Origin: an uncultured Pseudomonas sp.
GTDB taxonomy: Bacteria > Pseudomonadota > Gammaproteobacteria > Pseudomonadales > Pseudomonadaceae
Assembly (NCBI GenBank): GCA_943914515.1
Contig: CALUCI010000056.1
Span: 1-26,458 of the forward strand
Length of the DNA stretch: 26,458 nucleotides
Reading direction: 5' to 3'
Shown piece by piece: positions 19,445 through 26,458 of this stretch. How positions within the stretch are numbered: the stretch's first letter is position 1; every line of letters begins with the position of its first letter. A program made the position numbers and the translations under genes. The notes below the pieces were generated by a model. That model was given only the letters and a program-made list of their open reading frames with translations, did no database searches and was not told the origin of the DNA.

Positions 19445-21370
19445 GCTCAGGGCAAACAGGGTCTGCCCCGGTAACTCGAACCCGAGCCGGCCATCGCGAC
19501 AGGCCAGTTCGGCCTGGCGCGGCTGGTGGTCGGGTCCGAAGAGGGTCAAAACGGGCCGGGCCGGGCACTGCGTGGCACCGGCATCGAACCACACACGCTG
19601 GACGCGCTCGCTCTTGTTCACCCCGAGCACGCTGCGCGCCGGGCCACGGGCCATGGCTAGGGCATCCACTTCGAAGGCGTCGTTGCTCAGTTGCAGCACC
19701 TCGTCCAGCCAGTGTTGCTGGATGAACTGCTGGGCCAGGCCCACCGGCTTGAGCACGAAGCGCTGCGGATCGAGCACTTGCAGCATGCCCTTGGGGTATT
19801 CGGGCTCGTCGGCGGCCTGGAACCAATTGAGCATGTCCAGCAGGCCGTCGGCGCTGGCGTTGATCGCCACCGACGCCCACCACAGGGCGGCGTAATGGCC
19901 GTCCTGCTCATACAGGCTCAAGGTCGAACCGCTGGACAGGTTGGTCTGGTCCAGCAGCAACGCCTTGCGCGGCCGTCCACGGCCATCGGTGCCGACCAGT
20001 GCCGCCGCCTGGCGCACCGTGTCGCGGTAGACGCGGGTGGCCAGCAGGTCGCGGACCATCCATTCGTGCCAGGCGAGGGCGTCGATGCGCGGCCCGAACT
20101 CGTCGAGCAGGCGCCGTGCCCAGTCAAGGCCGCGGCGCTCGCGGCTGTGGTCGGCGAGCGGACCATTGACCAGCCGCGAGCTGGCCGGCATGGCAATGCG
20201 CACCCCGGCTTCGCGGGCGCCGGCGTAGTCTTCGACCTGTTTCAGGCGCTGCTGGAAAAACGCGCGGAAGTCCTCGTAGCTGGCGTAGTTCAGGTTCGGC
20301 TCGTCGGCGAAGGCGATGTAATACCGGCCGGCGCCGCCCAGGCCGACGCTGGCGGCCAGCCAGGCTTCCAGTCCCTGACGGCTGACACTGTCGTCGCGCA
20401 GATCGGCACGGCGGCCGGTGGCGGCGAGCAGGGTGATGTCGTCCTGGATGCCGAACCGCTCGCGATAGAGCTGGCGAAAGGCGGTTTCGTAATCCGGCTG
20501 GCGCGCCAGCACGTCGACAAAGCTGTAGAAACCCGCAGCCCGTGGGCGCAGGGCATCGAGTATCGGGTGACTGGCCACGGGCGGCAGCAGATAAGGCAGG
20601 TTCAGCCCCAGTTTTGCCGTCGGCCCCAGCCGTTGCTGGCCCAGGCGCAGGTCGACCCGGCCGGGTTGCTGCAGCAGCGGCTGCAGGTCGGCGACCCGTT
20701 GGGCGAACAGATTGGCCGTGCCGTCCAGCCAGAACGCCGCCTTGCCACTGCCTTGCAGTTCCAGGCGCCAGACCTGCGGACGCGGGCTCGTTGGCAGTCT
20801 GACTTGCGCGTATTGCCAATAGGCCGGCTGCGCCGCGAGGGCGAGGCTCAGCGCCTGACCATCGTCCAGACGGACCGCGCGCAAGCCGCTGACGCCACCG
20901 TGGTACTTGCCGGCGAGAATCGCCTGTTCACCAGCGCCAACCCGGAAGTAGAGCTGCGTTCCGGCCTCGACTTGCAAGCTGACATGCAGGCGCGCCGGGG
21001 CGAACTGTGCCTGGGTAGTGTCGCTGAATGCCGGCCGGTAGCGGCGGAAGCTGTAGCCGGGAATGTCCAGACGGTAGCTGCCGTGACCGCTTGCCAGTGG
21101 CCACAGTTGCTCGCCACGGGATTCGTCGGCGGCGATATCACGGCGCGCGGCCAGACGGCCCTGACCGTCGAGCAGGAACACCTGCTCCGGGTTGGCGTCG
21201 CTTTGCCAGGCGCCGACCCAGTCGAGACGCAAGCGGTCGGTCTGATCGGGAGTGAGGTACAGGCTACCGTCGCGGATATCTGGCCAGCGCAGTTGCGCTG
21301 CACCGGCCAGCCCGCAGCACAGCAGCAGGCCGAGCGGCAGCAGCCGGGCGCAGAGCTGGGCGCGGTCCAT
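19430..21370 (-). CDS. Exported glycosidase-like protein (TIM-barrel, GH39/PslG-like guess)
   Basis: Protein of 646 residues with a Sec signal peptide (LLPLGLLLCCGLAGAA, cleavage near residue 25). Residues about 28-250 look beta-rich, like carbohydrate-binding modules (ARLHVSLQVEAGTQLYFRVG, QVWRLELQGSGKAAFWLDG). Residues about 255-545 resemble a clan-A glycosidase barrel: YYIAFADEPNLNY with Glu357 as candidate acid/base and ALAWHEWM with Glu436 as candidate nucleophile, then WWASVAINASADGLLDMLNWF. A small beta domain closes the protein (about 560-646). In polysaccharide clusters such hydrolases (for example PslG) trim polymer in the periplasm. The canonical Asn-Glu-Pro is Asp-Glu-Pro here. 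ATG at 21370 overlaps the flippase stop by one base (TGATG). Confidence 0.85.
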   Translation of the reverse strand: MDRAQLCARLLPLGLLLCCGLAGAAQLRWPDIRDGSLYLTPDQTDRLRLDWVGAWQSDANPEQVFLLDGQGRLAARRDIAADESRGEQLWPLASGHGSYRLDIPGYSFRRYRPAFSDTTQAQFAPARLHVSLQVEAGTQLYFRVGAGEQAILAGKYHGGVSGLRAVRLDDGQALSLALAAQPAYWQYAQVRLPTSPRPQVWRLELQGSGKAAFWLDGTANLFAQRVADLQPLLQQPGRVDLRLGQQRLGPTAKLGLNLPYLLPPVASHPILDALRPRAAGFYSFVDVLARQPDYETAFRQLYRERFGIQDDITLLAATGRRADLRDDSVSRQGLEAWLAASVGLGGAGRYYIAFADEPNLNYASYEDFRAFFQQRLKQVEDYAGAREAGVRIAMPASSRLVNGPLADHSRERRGLDWARRLLDEFGPRIDALAWHEWMVRDLLATRVYRDTVRQAAALVGTDGRGRPRKALLLDQTNLSSGSTLSLYEQDGHYAALWWASVAINASADGLLDMLNWFQAADEPEYPKGMLQVLDPQRFVLKPVGLAQQFIQQHWLDEVLQLSNDAFEVDALAMARGPARSVLGVNKSERVQRVWFDAGATQCPARPVLTLFGPDHQPRQAELACRDGRLGFELPGQTLFALSWRAS

Positions 21371-22686
21371 CAGGCAGCCCGTCCCGGCAACATGCGCCGC
21401 AGCGGCAGCAGGTCACTCGGCAGAATCAGCAAGGTGCGCCACCAGGCCACGCCGCTGAGCCGGCAATACAGCACCAGCATCGCCAGGGTCACGGCCAGAT
21501 AGGCAATGGACGACGCCAGCGCCGCGCCGACCAGGCCAAACCGCGGAATCAGCAGCACATTGAGCACCAGGTTCAACGCCGCGCCGGCGCCCATCATGAT
21601 CGACACCGCGCCGGGCCGGTTCTTGCCCAGCAGGTCCAGGCGCAGGATGCTCGCGTAGCACAGGCCGAACAGCCCCGGCAGCAGCCCGAGCAGCGCCGGG
21701 TAGGCGGGCTGGTAGGCGGCGCCGAACAGGGTGACGATCAGCCATTCGCCGACCAGCGCCATGCCCAGGCAGGCGCCGAGCATCACCGTGGCGGTCAGGC
21801 GCAGGGCCAGCGGGGTCAGTTTGTCCATGCCGGCGTCCTGCTGCAGCAGGCGCTTCATCAGCGGCGTGGTCACCGCTTCCGGGACGATCAGCAGCAGCTC
21901 GGCGGCAGCACTGGCCATGGCGTAGTGACCCAGCGCGGCGCTGCCGAGCATGGCGCTGACGAACAGGTAATCGGAGCGCAGGATGACCTGCTGGAACAAC
22001 AGGTCGGGGTGACTGCGGCCACTGTAGGCGAGCAGTTCGCGCTGGCCGCTGCGGTCCCAGCACAGCCGCAACCGGCGCCCGCGACTCAGCCAGATCAGCC
22101 CGAGCAGCACCACCAGACCGAGCCCCAGCAGCCAACTGGCCAATGCCGCCGACAGCGCAGCCTGTGGCCACAGCGCGTAGAACAGCAGGAACAACAGCAG
22201 CGGCGCCAGTGACTCGGTCAGGCGCAGGCCGTTGAAGGCGCCGACCGCGCCGGTGGCGTTGTGCAGGGTCAGCAGTCCGCTCTTGAGCACACTCAGGGGC
22301 ACCGCCAGCAGCAACAGCCAGGCGAACAGGCCCAGTTGCTGGCCGATTTCCAGCTCGACCGCAAAGCCTCGCAGCACGACGACACACACCAGCGTCAGCA
22401 AACCCGCCAGCAGGCAGCCGTAGATCAGCACCTGGGTCAACAGCAGACCGAGGTTGCGCTGTTGCGCCGCCTGATAGCCGACCGCCGTGTTGAGGCCGCC
22501 GCTGGTGGCAGCGGCGATCAGGTCGGGGAGGGTGCTGAGCAGGGCGAACAGGCCGCGTTCGCTGGGACCGAGCAAACGCGCCAGAAGCACATTGCGCAGC
22601 AGGCGCAGGCCGATCATCGCCAGCCGCGTACCCATGCTCAGCAGCAGGTGGCGCAGGTACGACGGAGTCTTGCTGGAAGCGTTCAC
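21370..22686 (-). CDS. Wzx-like polysaccharide flippase (MOP superfamily)
   Basis: Integral inner-membrane protein of 438 residues with about 12-14 hydrophobic segments, typical of the polysaccharide-transport branch of the MOP superfamily. The N-terminal LLRNVLLARLLGPSERGLFAL matches the family's first-helix motif (ARLLGPxxxG), and the middle FQQVILRSDYLFVSAMLGSAALGHYAMASAAAELLLIVPEAV matches the conserved D-x-x-x-x-x-x-LG...G-x-Y-x-x-A block. It would flip lipid-linked repeat units to the periplasm for the Wzy-like polymerase. Start is GTG at 22686, overlapping the deacetylase stop by 4 bp (GTGA), with GGAGG 7 bases upstream. Confidence 0.94.
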   Translation of the reverse strand: MNASSKTPSYLRHLLLSMGTRLAMIGLRLLRNVLLARLLGPSERGLFALLSTLPDLIAAATSGGLNTAVGYQAAQQRNLGLLLTQVLIYGCLLAGLLTLVCVVVLRGFAVELEIGQQLGLFAWLLLLAVPLSVLKSGLLTLHNATGAVGAFNGLRLTESLAPLLLFLLFYALWPQAALSAALASWLLGLGLVVLLGLIWLSRGRRLRLCWDRSGQRELLAYSGRSHPDLLFQQVILRSDYLFVSAMLGSAALGHYAMASAAAELLLIVPEAVTTPLMKRLLQQDAGMDKLTPLALRLTATVMLGACLGMALVGEWLIVTLFGAAYQPAYPALLGLLPGLFGLCYASILRLDLLGKNRPGAVSIMMGAGAALNLVLNVLLIPRFGLVGAALASSIAYLAVTLAMLVLYCRLSGVAWWRTLLILPSDLLPLRRMLPGRAA

Positions 22687-23681
22687 GAATGGCCTCCACG
22701 GCTGATCCGCCAGGCCAGCAGTGATGGCCGGCTGGCAGTGCGCTGGCTGACGCCGATGCGCGGCAGCGCCAGGGGGTCGTCGCTACCATGGCAGATCCCG
22801 GCGCGGGTACTCAGCGCCCATGGATAGCGGTGCGCGGCCAGACGCTGGCGAACCCGCAAGTCATGGTCGCCATTGGGGTAGCAGTACACCGGCAACGGCT
22901 GGCGGCAGCCTTCGAGCAGCGCGCGGTGGCTGCGGCACAGTTCTTCTTCCAGGCGGCGGTCGTCCAGCCCCGGCAATAGCGCATGACTGGCGCCGTGGGG
23001 GCCGAAGCGGATCAGCCCGGAATCTTCCAGTTGTCGCACCTGCTGCCAGTTCAGCGCCTGCGGCAGCGACTCGGCCGGGCAGGCATCGGTGAGCAGGTGC
23101 AGGGCCTGCGGGGCGAGGCTTTTCAGGCTTTGCAGGTAGCGTCCCAGCGCCTGGCTGCGGGCGCGGGGGGCGTTGTGCATGAAGTAGTCGGCGGGCAGCG
23201 GCCGGCCAACCCGGCGCATCTGCTCGATCAACTGGTGGCGGGCGACCTCGCCGTGGCTGCCCCACAAGGTTTCGCCGAGGCTTTCCCACCAGAAGCGCTG
23301 GCGGCTGCCGATGTAGTCGGTGGAGAGGAAAATGCTCGCCGGCACCTGGTACTGCTGCAGCAGGGGAAACGCGTGCAGGGCGTTGTCGGCCCAGCCGTCG
23401 TCGAAGGTCAGCGCCACCCGTGGCCGCGCACCACGCGAACCTTGCAGCAGTTCCATCAGCGACAGGCAGTCGAAGTGCTGACGCAGCCAGCGCAACAAGC
23501 GCTCGAAGGCCAGCGGGCCGAGGCACAGCTCGTTGCGGTGCGGCAGCTCGGCCGCGCGATCATCGGCCAGCACCCGGTGCAGCATCAGGATCACCCCGGC
23601 ACCGTGCAGTTGTCTGCGCCCCACCGGGGAGTGCAGGTACAGCCAGCCACTGGCGCGCTTGATGGTGGTCTTGATCGGCAT
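22683..23681 (-). CDS. NodB-type polysaccharide deacetylase (CE4)
   Basis: Protein of 332 residues with a NodB homology domain from about residue 85. Motif 1 is ALTFDDGWADN (Asp94, Asp95), motif 2 is the metal-binding GPHGASHALL (His229, His233), motif 3 is VYCYPNGDHD, and the C-terminal ALSTRAGICHGSDDPLALPRIGV matches the end of the domain. N-terminal VILMLHRVLADD is shared with PgaB-like deacetylases. No clear signal peptide, so cytoplasmic or membrane-surface action is likely. ATG at 23681 is chosen for GGGAG 6 bases upstream; the much longer open frame upstream overlaps the glycosyltransferase gene in another frame and is not coding. It is 23 bp downstream of that gene and overlaps the flippase start. 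Confidence 0.94.
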   Translation of the reverse strand: MPIKTTIKRASGWLYLHSPVGRRQLHGAGVILMLHRVLADDRAAELPHRNELCLGPLAFERLLRWLRQHFDCLSLMELLQGSRGARPRVALTFDDGWADNALHAFPLLQQYQVPASIFLSTDYIGSRQRFWWESLGETLWGSHGEVARHQLIEQMRRVGRPLPADYFMHNAPRARSQALGRYLQSLKSLAPQALHLLTDACPAESLPQALNWQQVRQLEDSGLIRFGPHGASHALLPGLDDRRLEEELCRSHRALLEGCRQPLPVYCYPNGDHDLRVRQRLAAHRYPWALSTRAGICHGSDDPLALPRIGVSQRTASRPSLLAWRISRGGHS

Positions 23682-23704
23682 GGTGGCTCCCTTCAGCAGT
23701 GCGT

Positions 23705-24841
23705 TCAGCGGTTCTGGTCGGGGTTCCATTGCTGATAACTGTGCCCGCGCAGGAACTGCCACAGGCCGACGGTCATGCCCGCCAGCGTCACCAACAGGTA
23801 CGCGGCCAGGCGAAACGGTCTGGGCAAGCGGTGTCCGGCATCGAGCAGACCGATCACGGCCACGGCGTAGCCCAGCAGTTGCATCGAGCAGGTCCAGCGG
23901 TAGAAGGCGGACTCGTCCAGCAGCCAGAGGTTGCTCAGCAGCAGCGGCAGCAACAGCACCGGGGCCAGGCGCCGCAGCAGCTTGTGGCTGATCAGGGCGA
24001 TGGCGTAGAGGCCGTGGCGCAGTGGGTTGAGCAGTTCGCGTCGCGACGCCAGGCTTTGCAGGCCGCCGACGGTCACCCGCTGACGGCGCCGAAACTGCTT
24101 GCTGGCTTCGTCCACGCCGAAGTCCAGCACCTGGGCCTCGGGCACGTAGACGATGCGCTGGCCGTTGGCCGGGGCGCAGGTGCTTATGTAGAAGTCGTCG
24201 TTGACCTGCGGCGGGATTGGCTGAAACAGCTCGCGGCGCAACGCCAGCAGGGCACCGTCGGCGGAGACCATGCAGCCGGTGCGGTTTTCCACCCGGCGCA
24301 CCCAGGCTTCGTAGTGGCGGTAAAGGCTGTCGCCCAGGCTCAGGCCCTTGCCCGTCTGCGGAATCAGCATCTGCCCGGCGCTGCCACCAACGCCGGGCGT
24401 AGCCAACGGGGCCAGCAAGTGGCGCAAGGTGTCGTCGGCCCATTGATTGTCGGCGTCGGTGAACACCAGCACCTCGCCCTGGCACAGGGTCACGGCGCGG
24501 TTCAGCGCGGCGGCCTTGCCCAGGCGGGGAAGATCCAGCACTTCGACCCGCGGGTCGTCGACGCTGCGCGCGCAAGCCACGGTGCGATCGCTGGAGCCAT
24601 CGCTGGCGACGATGATCTGCAACGCCGTCGCTTCGTAGTCCTGATTGAGCACGCTGCGCAGTTTGTGTTCGATGTGGCGCTGCTCGTTGTGCGCGGCGAT
24701 CACCACACTGACCGACAGCGGCACCTGCGCACCACCACGCGGGCGTGTGCAGAACGGCGCGGCCAGACTCAACAGCAATGGGTAGCCCAGCCACGCGTAA
24801 AGCGGCAGCAGCAGGCACAGCCAGAAGATCGACTCAGCCAC
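23705..24841 (-). CDS. Membrane family 2 glycosyltransferase (processive-type layout)
   Basis: Protein of 378 residues: N-terminal membrane segment (about 5-29), GT-A catalytic domain (about 44-265), then about three to four membrane segments (about 272-365). Catalytic marks are VVIAAHNEQ, VASDGSSDRT, the DxD motif FTDADNQW (Asp129, Asp131), NDDFYIS (Asp215, Asp216) and QFRRRQRVTVGG in the place of the Q/R-x-x-R-W motif. This layout is like poly-GlcNAc/chitin-type synthases and also single-sugar membrane GTs. Start GTG at 24841 overlaps the preceding GT gene by 8 bp. It likely adds one sugar to the lipid-linked repeat; donor unknown. Confidence 0.93.
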   Translation of the reverse strand: MAESIFWLCLLLPLYAWLGYPLLLSLAAPFCTRPRGGAQVPLSVSVVIAAHNEQRHIEHKLRSVLNQDYEATALQIIVASDGSSDRTVACARSVDDPRVEVLDLPRLGKAAALNRAVTLCQGEVLVFTDADNQWADDTLRHLLAPLATPGVGGSAGQMLIPQTGKGLSLGDSLYRHYEAWVRRVENRTGCMVSADGALLALRRELFQPIPPQVNDDFYISTCAPANGQRIVYVPEAQVLDFGVDEASKQFRRRQRVTVGGLQSLASRRELLNPLRHGLYAIALISHKLLRRLAPVLLLPLLLSNLWLLDESAFYRWTCSMQLLGYAVAVIGLLDAGHRLPRPFRLAAYLLVTLAGMTVGLWQFLRGHSYQQWNPDQNR

Positions 24842-25799
24842 GGGCAGGCCTCCTTGCAGTGAAGTTGAACAGGCTCAGGACGAAGGCCATGCCGGCCAGG
24901 TGCAGGCGGATGAAGTGCAGCCCCCAGAGTTGCAGGGTCAGCAACAGCTCGCCGTGTTTCAGGCTCTGCCGCAGGCTCAGGGCGAGCGCCGGCAGGCTGG
25001 CCAGCAGGACCATCAGCACGGCCAGGTGCGGATAGCCATCCAGCAGGCTCGACAGGGCCATGGCATCGAGTGCCCAGGCGCCCACCGACAATGCCGGGAA
25101 GCGCAGCAGGCGCAGACTCGCACCGTGGCTGCGGAGCAATTGCAGGTGGCTGCCCTGGCGCCACACTTCCTTGCTCAGCCATTCTTTCCAGGTGCTTTCG
25201 TAACCCCAGTGCAGTACCACCGGCTCGCGCAATACCAGCAAACGAGCGCCGGCGGCGGCAAGGCGCAGGGTGAAGTCCTTGTCCTCGCCGCTGCGCAGGG
25301 TCTCGTTGAAACCGCCGACGCGGTCGAACCAGTGCCGTGACATCAGCAGATTGGGACTGGGCAGCCATTGCTGGCGGTGCAGCAGGGCGCCGGCGCGCAA
25401 GGTCCGGCGTTGCCAGGCACTGGCGAACCAGGGCGCCGACGACGGCGTGGCGCAGTCGAGGGCAAAGACGTCGCCCTGGTCTTCATCGTGCAGTTGCACC
25501 AGGCGCACCAGCCAGTCACGCGGCACTTCGATGTCGGCATCGAGAAAGGCCAGCCACGGGCAGTCGCAGGCCGCCGCACCGCGATTGCGCAGGGCGCCGA
25601 TGCTCAGCCCCGGCAGGTGCAGTACGCGGGCACCGAAGGCACGCGCCAGTTGCGGGCTGTCGTCACTGGAGCCGTTGTCGGCGACGATCAGTTCACAGGC
25701 CAGCCCGGCCTGTTCGGCGGCCTCGCGCGCCGCACTCAGGGTCCGCTGGATATGCCGGGCCTCGTTGAACATCGGGATGACGATGCCGACCCGGGTCAT
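24834..25799 (-). CDS. Family 2 glycosyltransferase with C-terminal membrane segments
   Basis: Protein of 321 residues. The GT-A domain shows IVIPMFNEARHI, IVADNGSSDDS, the DxD motif FLDADIEVP (Asp87, Asp89), NLLMSRHWFDRVGGFNE and GEDKDFTLRL, which is the usual acceptor-side acidic motif. Two or three hydrophobic segments follow (about 236-278 and 285-312), ending in basic ARRPARG, so it is anchored facing the cytoplasm. ATG at 25799 overlaps the stop of the polymerase gene by 4 bp (ATGA), and GGGAG is 8 bases upstream; the longer open frame beyond it lies inside the polymerase gene. Probable role: sugar transfer during repeat-unit assembly. Confidence 0.94.
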   Translation of the reverse strand: MTRVGIVIPMFNEARHIQRTLSAAREAAEQAGLACELIVADNGSSDDSPQLARAFGARVLHLPGLSIGALRNRGAAACDCPWLAFLDADIEVPRDWLVRLVQLHDEDQGDVFALDCATPSSAPWFASAWQRRTLRAGALLHRQQWLPSPNLLMSRHWFDRVGGFNETLRSGEDKDFTLRLAAAGARLLVLREPVVLHWGYESTWKEWLSKEVWRQGSHLQLLRSHGASLRLLRFPALSVGAWALDAMALSSLLDGYPHLAVLMVLLASLPALALSLRQSLKHGELLLTLQLWGLHFIRLHLAGMAFVLSLFNFTARRPARG

Positions 25800-26458
25800 G
25801 GCCGCAGCTCCCGTTGCCCCACCGTTTCGGCCTGATGCCGCAGCCCCCAGGACAGTGCGAGCATGATCCACAGGTATTTGTGGTTCGGTGCGCTGAGGAA
25901 CATCAGGAACAGCCCCAGCGACAGCATGCTCATGCACAGGTGGGTGAGCAGGTCGGCGCGCGCCACTTCGTGCTGTTGCAGCCAGGCCGCACGGGCCAGC
26001 CACAGGTTGCGCAGGGCCAGGGCGATCATCGCGACGAACAGCAGCCCGCCGGGAATGCCGATTTCACTGAACAGTTCGAGGTAGGTGTTGTGCGCGCGGC
26101 GATACAGGTCGGTGACCTTGCGGTTGGCGGAAAACGCCTTGGCGTAGCCGGTGACGGCGTAATGCAGGGGAAAGGTGCCAGGGCCGGAGCCGAGCAACGG
26201 GTTCTCGCGGATCATCTGCCCGCCGACCACGATGTAGGAGGCACGCCGGCCGAGGGAGTCGTCCTTGTAGGCATTGACCCCGGACTTGAGCAAGGCCAGC
26301 GACTGGATACGCTCGATGTAGCTGGCCGGCATCACCGCGACCGCCACAGGCAGCACGATGGCCAGGCCGAGCATGGCGAAGCCCAGGTGGCGCGGGCGCA
26401 GGTGCGTGAGTTTTTCGCGGTAGTGCACCAGGCCGATCACCAGGCTGATGGCCAGCAC
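25796..26458 (-). CDS. O-antigen ligase/Wzy polymerase-like protein, N-terminus beyond the window
   Basis: Only the C-terminal 220 residues are present; the frame runs open to the right edge, where the first codon seen is an internal GTG. Membrane segments flank a periplasmic loop (about 45-125) ending in DLYRRAHNTYLELFSEIGIPGG, the hallmark HN-x-Y-L-E-x-x-x-E-x-G-I-P-G block of the Wzy_C/WaaL superfamily, with RENPLLGSGPGTF before it. It would polymerise flipped repeat units or ligate a glycan. The partner gene set (Wzx-like flippase, GTs, no lipid A genes) makes polymerase more likely than O-antigen ligase. It is the most upstream visible gene of the operon, which must begin further right. 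Confidence 0.9.
   Translation of the reverse strand: MLAISLVIGLVHYREKLTHLRPRHLGFAMLGLAIVLPVAVAVMPASYIERIQSLALLKSGVNAYKDDSLGRRASYIVVGGQMIRENPLLGSGPGTFPLHYAVTGYAKAFSANRKVTDLYRRAHNTYLELFSEIGIPGGLLFVAMIALALRNLWLARAAWLQQHEVARADLLTHLCMSMLSLGLFLMFLSAPNHKYLWIMLALSWGLRHQAETVGQRELRP

Noticed and set aside
19691..21502. A 603-codon plus-strand open frame, and similar long ones at 8348-9973 and 23699-24862
   Set aside because: All lie opposite genes with clear family motifs and read as low-complexity Gln/Ala/Arg-rich products, typical antisense shadows in Pseudomonas.
23682..24818. A 379-residue N-terminal extension of the polysaccharide deacetylase
   Set aside because: It overlaps the glycosyltransferase gene in another frame; the proper start with GGGAG is at 23681.
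1..26458. tRNA, rRNA, CRISPR arrays, insertion sequences or prophage genes
   Set aside because: No cloverleaf, regularly spaced repeat, transposase motif or integrase motif was found on reading through the window.

Overview
The window looks like a stretch of a Pseudomonas chromosome, most likely from the P. fluorescens/P. putida side of the genus. The supports are uniformly high GC with strong G/C at codon third positions, Pseudomonas-type REP sequences (a half-REP near 167-193 and a full inverted pair at 7568-7667), and gene families typical of the genus. No rRNA, tRNA, CRISPR array, insertion sequence or phage gene was seen.

Region 1 (about 320-4754, + strand) is a relative of the E. coli yjfJKLMC cluster. 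It encodes a PspA/IM30 coiled-coil protein, a rhomboid-type membrane serine protease (not part of the E. coli set), a DUF2491 protein, a four-helix DUF350 membrane protein, a DUF1190 lipoprotein with a Ser/Gly-rich tail ending in Gly-Gly, and a glutathionylspermidine-synthase-like ATP-grasp ligase. A clear intrinsic terminator separates the PspA gene from the other five, which are packed 0-23 bp apart. The set suggests an envelope maintenance or stress system in which the ligase may modify a C-terminal glycine.

Region 2 (4820-10060) holds mixed single genes: a YdjM/YbcI-type membrane metal hydrolase (+), then on the - strand a small exported Gly/Asn-rich protein, an uncharacterised protein with an N-terminal cysteine cluster, a VOC/glyoxalase-fold protein and a glyceraldehyde-3-phosphate-dehydrogenase-like aldehyde dehydrogenase. 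Two control sites stand out: a near-consensus LexA box upstream of the VOC gene, and a perfect 12-bp Cra/FruR-type palindrome over the predicted start point of the dehydrogenase gene.

Region 3 (10061-16749) has a CHASE-GGDEF-EAL cyclic-di-GMP protein (+), facing a 1367-residue DUF6543/leucine-rich-repeat toxin-like protein (-) across a perfect hairpin. A small 64-residue gene (+) is divergent from the toxin-like gene.

Region 4 (16777-26458, all - strand, so read right to left) is a tightly coupled exopolysaccharide operon that continues past the right edge: Wzy/O-antigen-ligase-like protein (partial), two family 2 glycosyltransferases, a NodB-type polysaccharide deacetylase, a Wzx-like flippase, an exported glycosidase-like protein, two GNAT-fold acyltransferases and a YdjC/ChbG deacetylase. 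This is a Wzx/Wzy-type pathway with unusually heavy acyl editing; I cannot name the polymer.
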